From: Pseudomonadota bacterium
GTDB lineage: Bacteria; Pseudomonadota; Gammaproteobacteria; Burkholderiales; Burkholderiaceae
Assembly (NCBI GenBank): GCA_963205525.1
Contig: CAUJJP010000181.1
Location: 1 to 31,995, forward strand
Length of the DNA: 31,995 nt
Direction: 5' to 3'
Numbering within the stretch: the stretch's first letter is position 1; each line of letters begins with the position of its first letter. The notes under the pieces were generated by a model that did no database searches, was not told the origin of the DNA, and saw nothing but the letters and a program-made list of their open reading frames with translations. Positions 31,859 to 31,995 of this stretch are shown in pieces. The position numbers and the translations under genes are program-made.

Positions 31859-31911
31859 GAGCCTGTGAAGACATGACTCATGCGGGCATGATGCATATCT
31901 TCACAGGCTCT
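31858..31911. repeat. 54-bp palindromic insert between antitoxin and toxin
   Basis: Arms AGAGCCTGTGAAGA (31858-31871) and TCTTCACAGGCTCT (31898-31911) are perfect 14-bp inverted copies. Between them TCATGC-GG-GCATGA makes a further nested palindrome. CTGA stands at both ends (31855-31858 and 31910-31913), which looks like a target duplication. In RNA it would form a very stable hairpin between the two genes. Confidence 0.8.
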
Positions 31912-31913
31912 GA

Positions 31914-31995
31914 ATGATCGTCCTCGACACCAACGTCGTCTGCGAGGCGATGAAGCCGCAGCCAGACGCGGCGGTGATGGCGTGGCTGAACGAGC
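31914..31995 (+). CDS. PIN-domain toxin (VapC/FitB type), 3' end missing
   Basis: The first 27 residues begin MIVLDTNVVCEAMKPQPD, the N-terminal strand of PIN-domain ribonucleases with the first catalytic Asp (LDTN). The gene runs off the end of the window. Together with the FitA-like gene before it, it makes a type II toxin-antitoxin pair; the FitB or VapC substrate is RNA, in known cases often tRNA. I see no separate ribosome binding site outside the palindrome, so translation may be weak or coupled. Confidence 0.9.
   Translation, partial: MIVLDTNVVCEAMKPQPDAAVMAWLNE

Overview
The window is about 32 kb of very GC-rich bacterial DNA. The block thrS-infC-rpmI-rplT-pheS-pheT-ihfA-merR-tRNA-Pro, the codon usage and the protein families point to a betaproteobacterium of the order Burkholderiales, in the Rubrivivax/Leptothrix/Ideonella neighbourhood. 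The genus is inferred, not shown. Because GC is so high, long open frames run antisense to most real genes; I treated these as shadows.

Positions 1-4605 hold the end of a thiolase, a zinc-free MDR-type NADP-dependent oxidoreductase, an ElaA-type GNAT acetyltransferase and the RNA-binding protein Tex. Positions 4606-12661 are the conserved translation block. It shows readable leader control: a Thr-rich leader peptide followed by an intrinsic terminator directly in front of thrS, an AUC start codon on infC, a structured leader before rpmI, and a hairpin/T-tract before pheS. The block ends with ihfA, a MerR-like regulator and tRNA-Pro(GGG).

The most striking locus lies just after the tRNA (13139-15886). 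A 72-residue protein that looks like a LigA-fold borosin precursor is followed 33 nt later by an 831-residue protein. That protein has a signal peptide, a periplasmic TPR-like region, one membrane helix, an intact GGDEF domain and a C-terminal domain of the tetrapyrrole-methylase superfamily. The last domain carries the residues of the borosin peptide-backbone alpha-N-methyltransferases. I read this as a split borosin RiPP pathway whose methyltransferase is fused to a membrane-bound diguanylate cyclase. Next to it lie a 235-bp element with 18-bp terminal inverted repeats and a tiny 27-codon gene behind two adjacent LexA-type SOS boxes.

Positions 16510-19837 hold two SRPBCC proteins (minus strand) and, divergently, a cupin / ECF sigma factor / two-part cupin operon that resembles a ChrR-type stress circuit. 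Positions 19903-25990 (minus strand) are a tightly coupled signalling operon: a REC-DUF3369-degenerate GGDEF-EAL response regulator, a solute-binding protein of the branched-chain amino acid type, and a double-PAS histidine kinase. No transporter is present, which suggests ligand sensing that feeds into c-di-GMP turnover. An AraC regulator (minus) faces an operon (27146-31419) of ABC ATPase, FtsX/MacB-type permease, LolA/LolB-like periplasmic protein and a putative outer-membrane protein. The window ends in a VapBC/FitAB-type toxin-antitoxin pair with a palindromic insert between the genes; the toxin runs off the edge.
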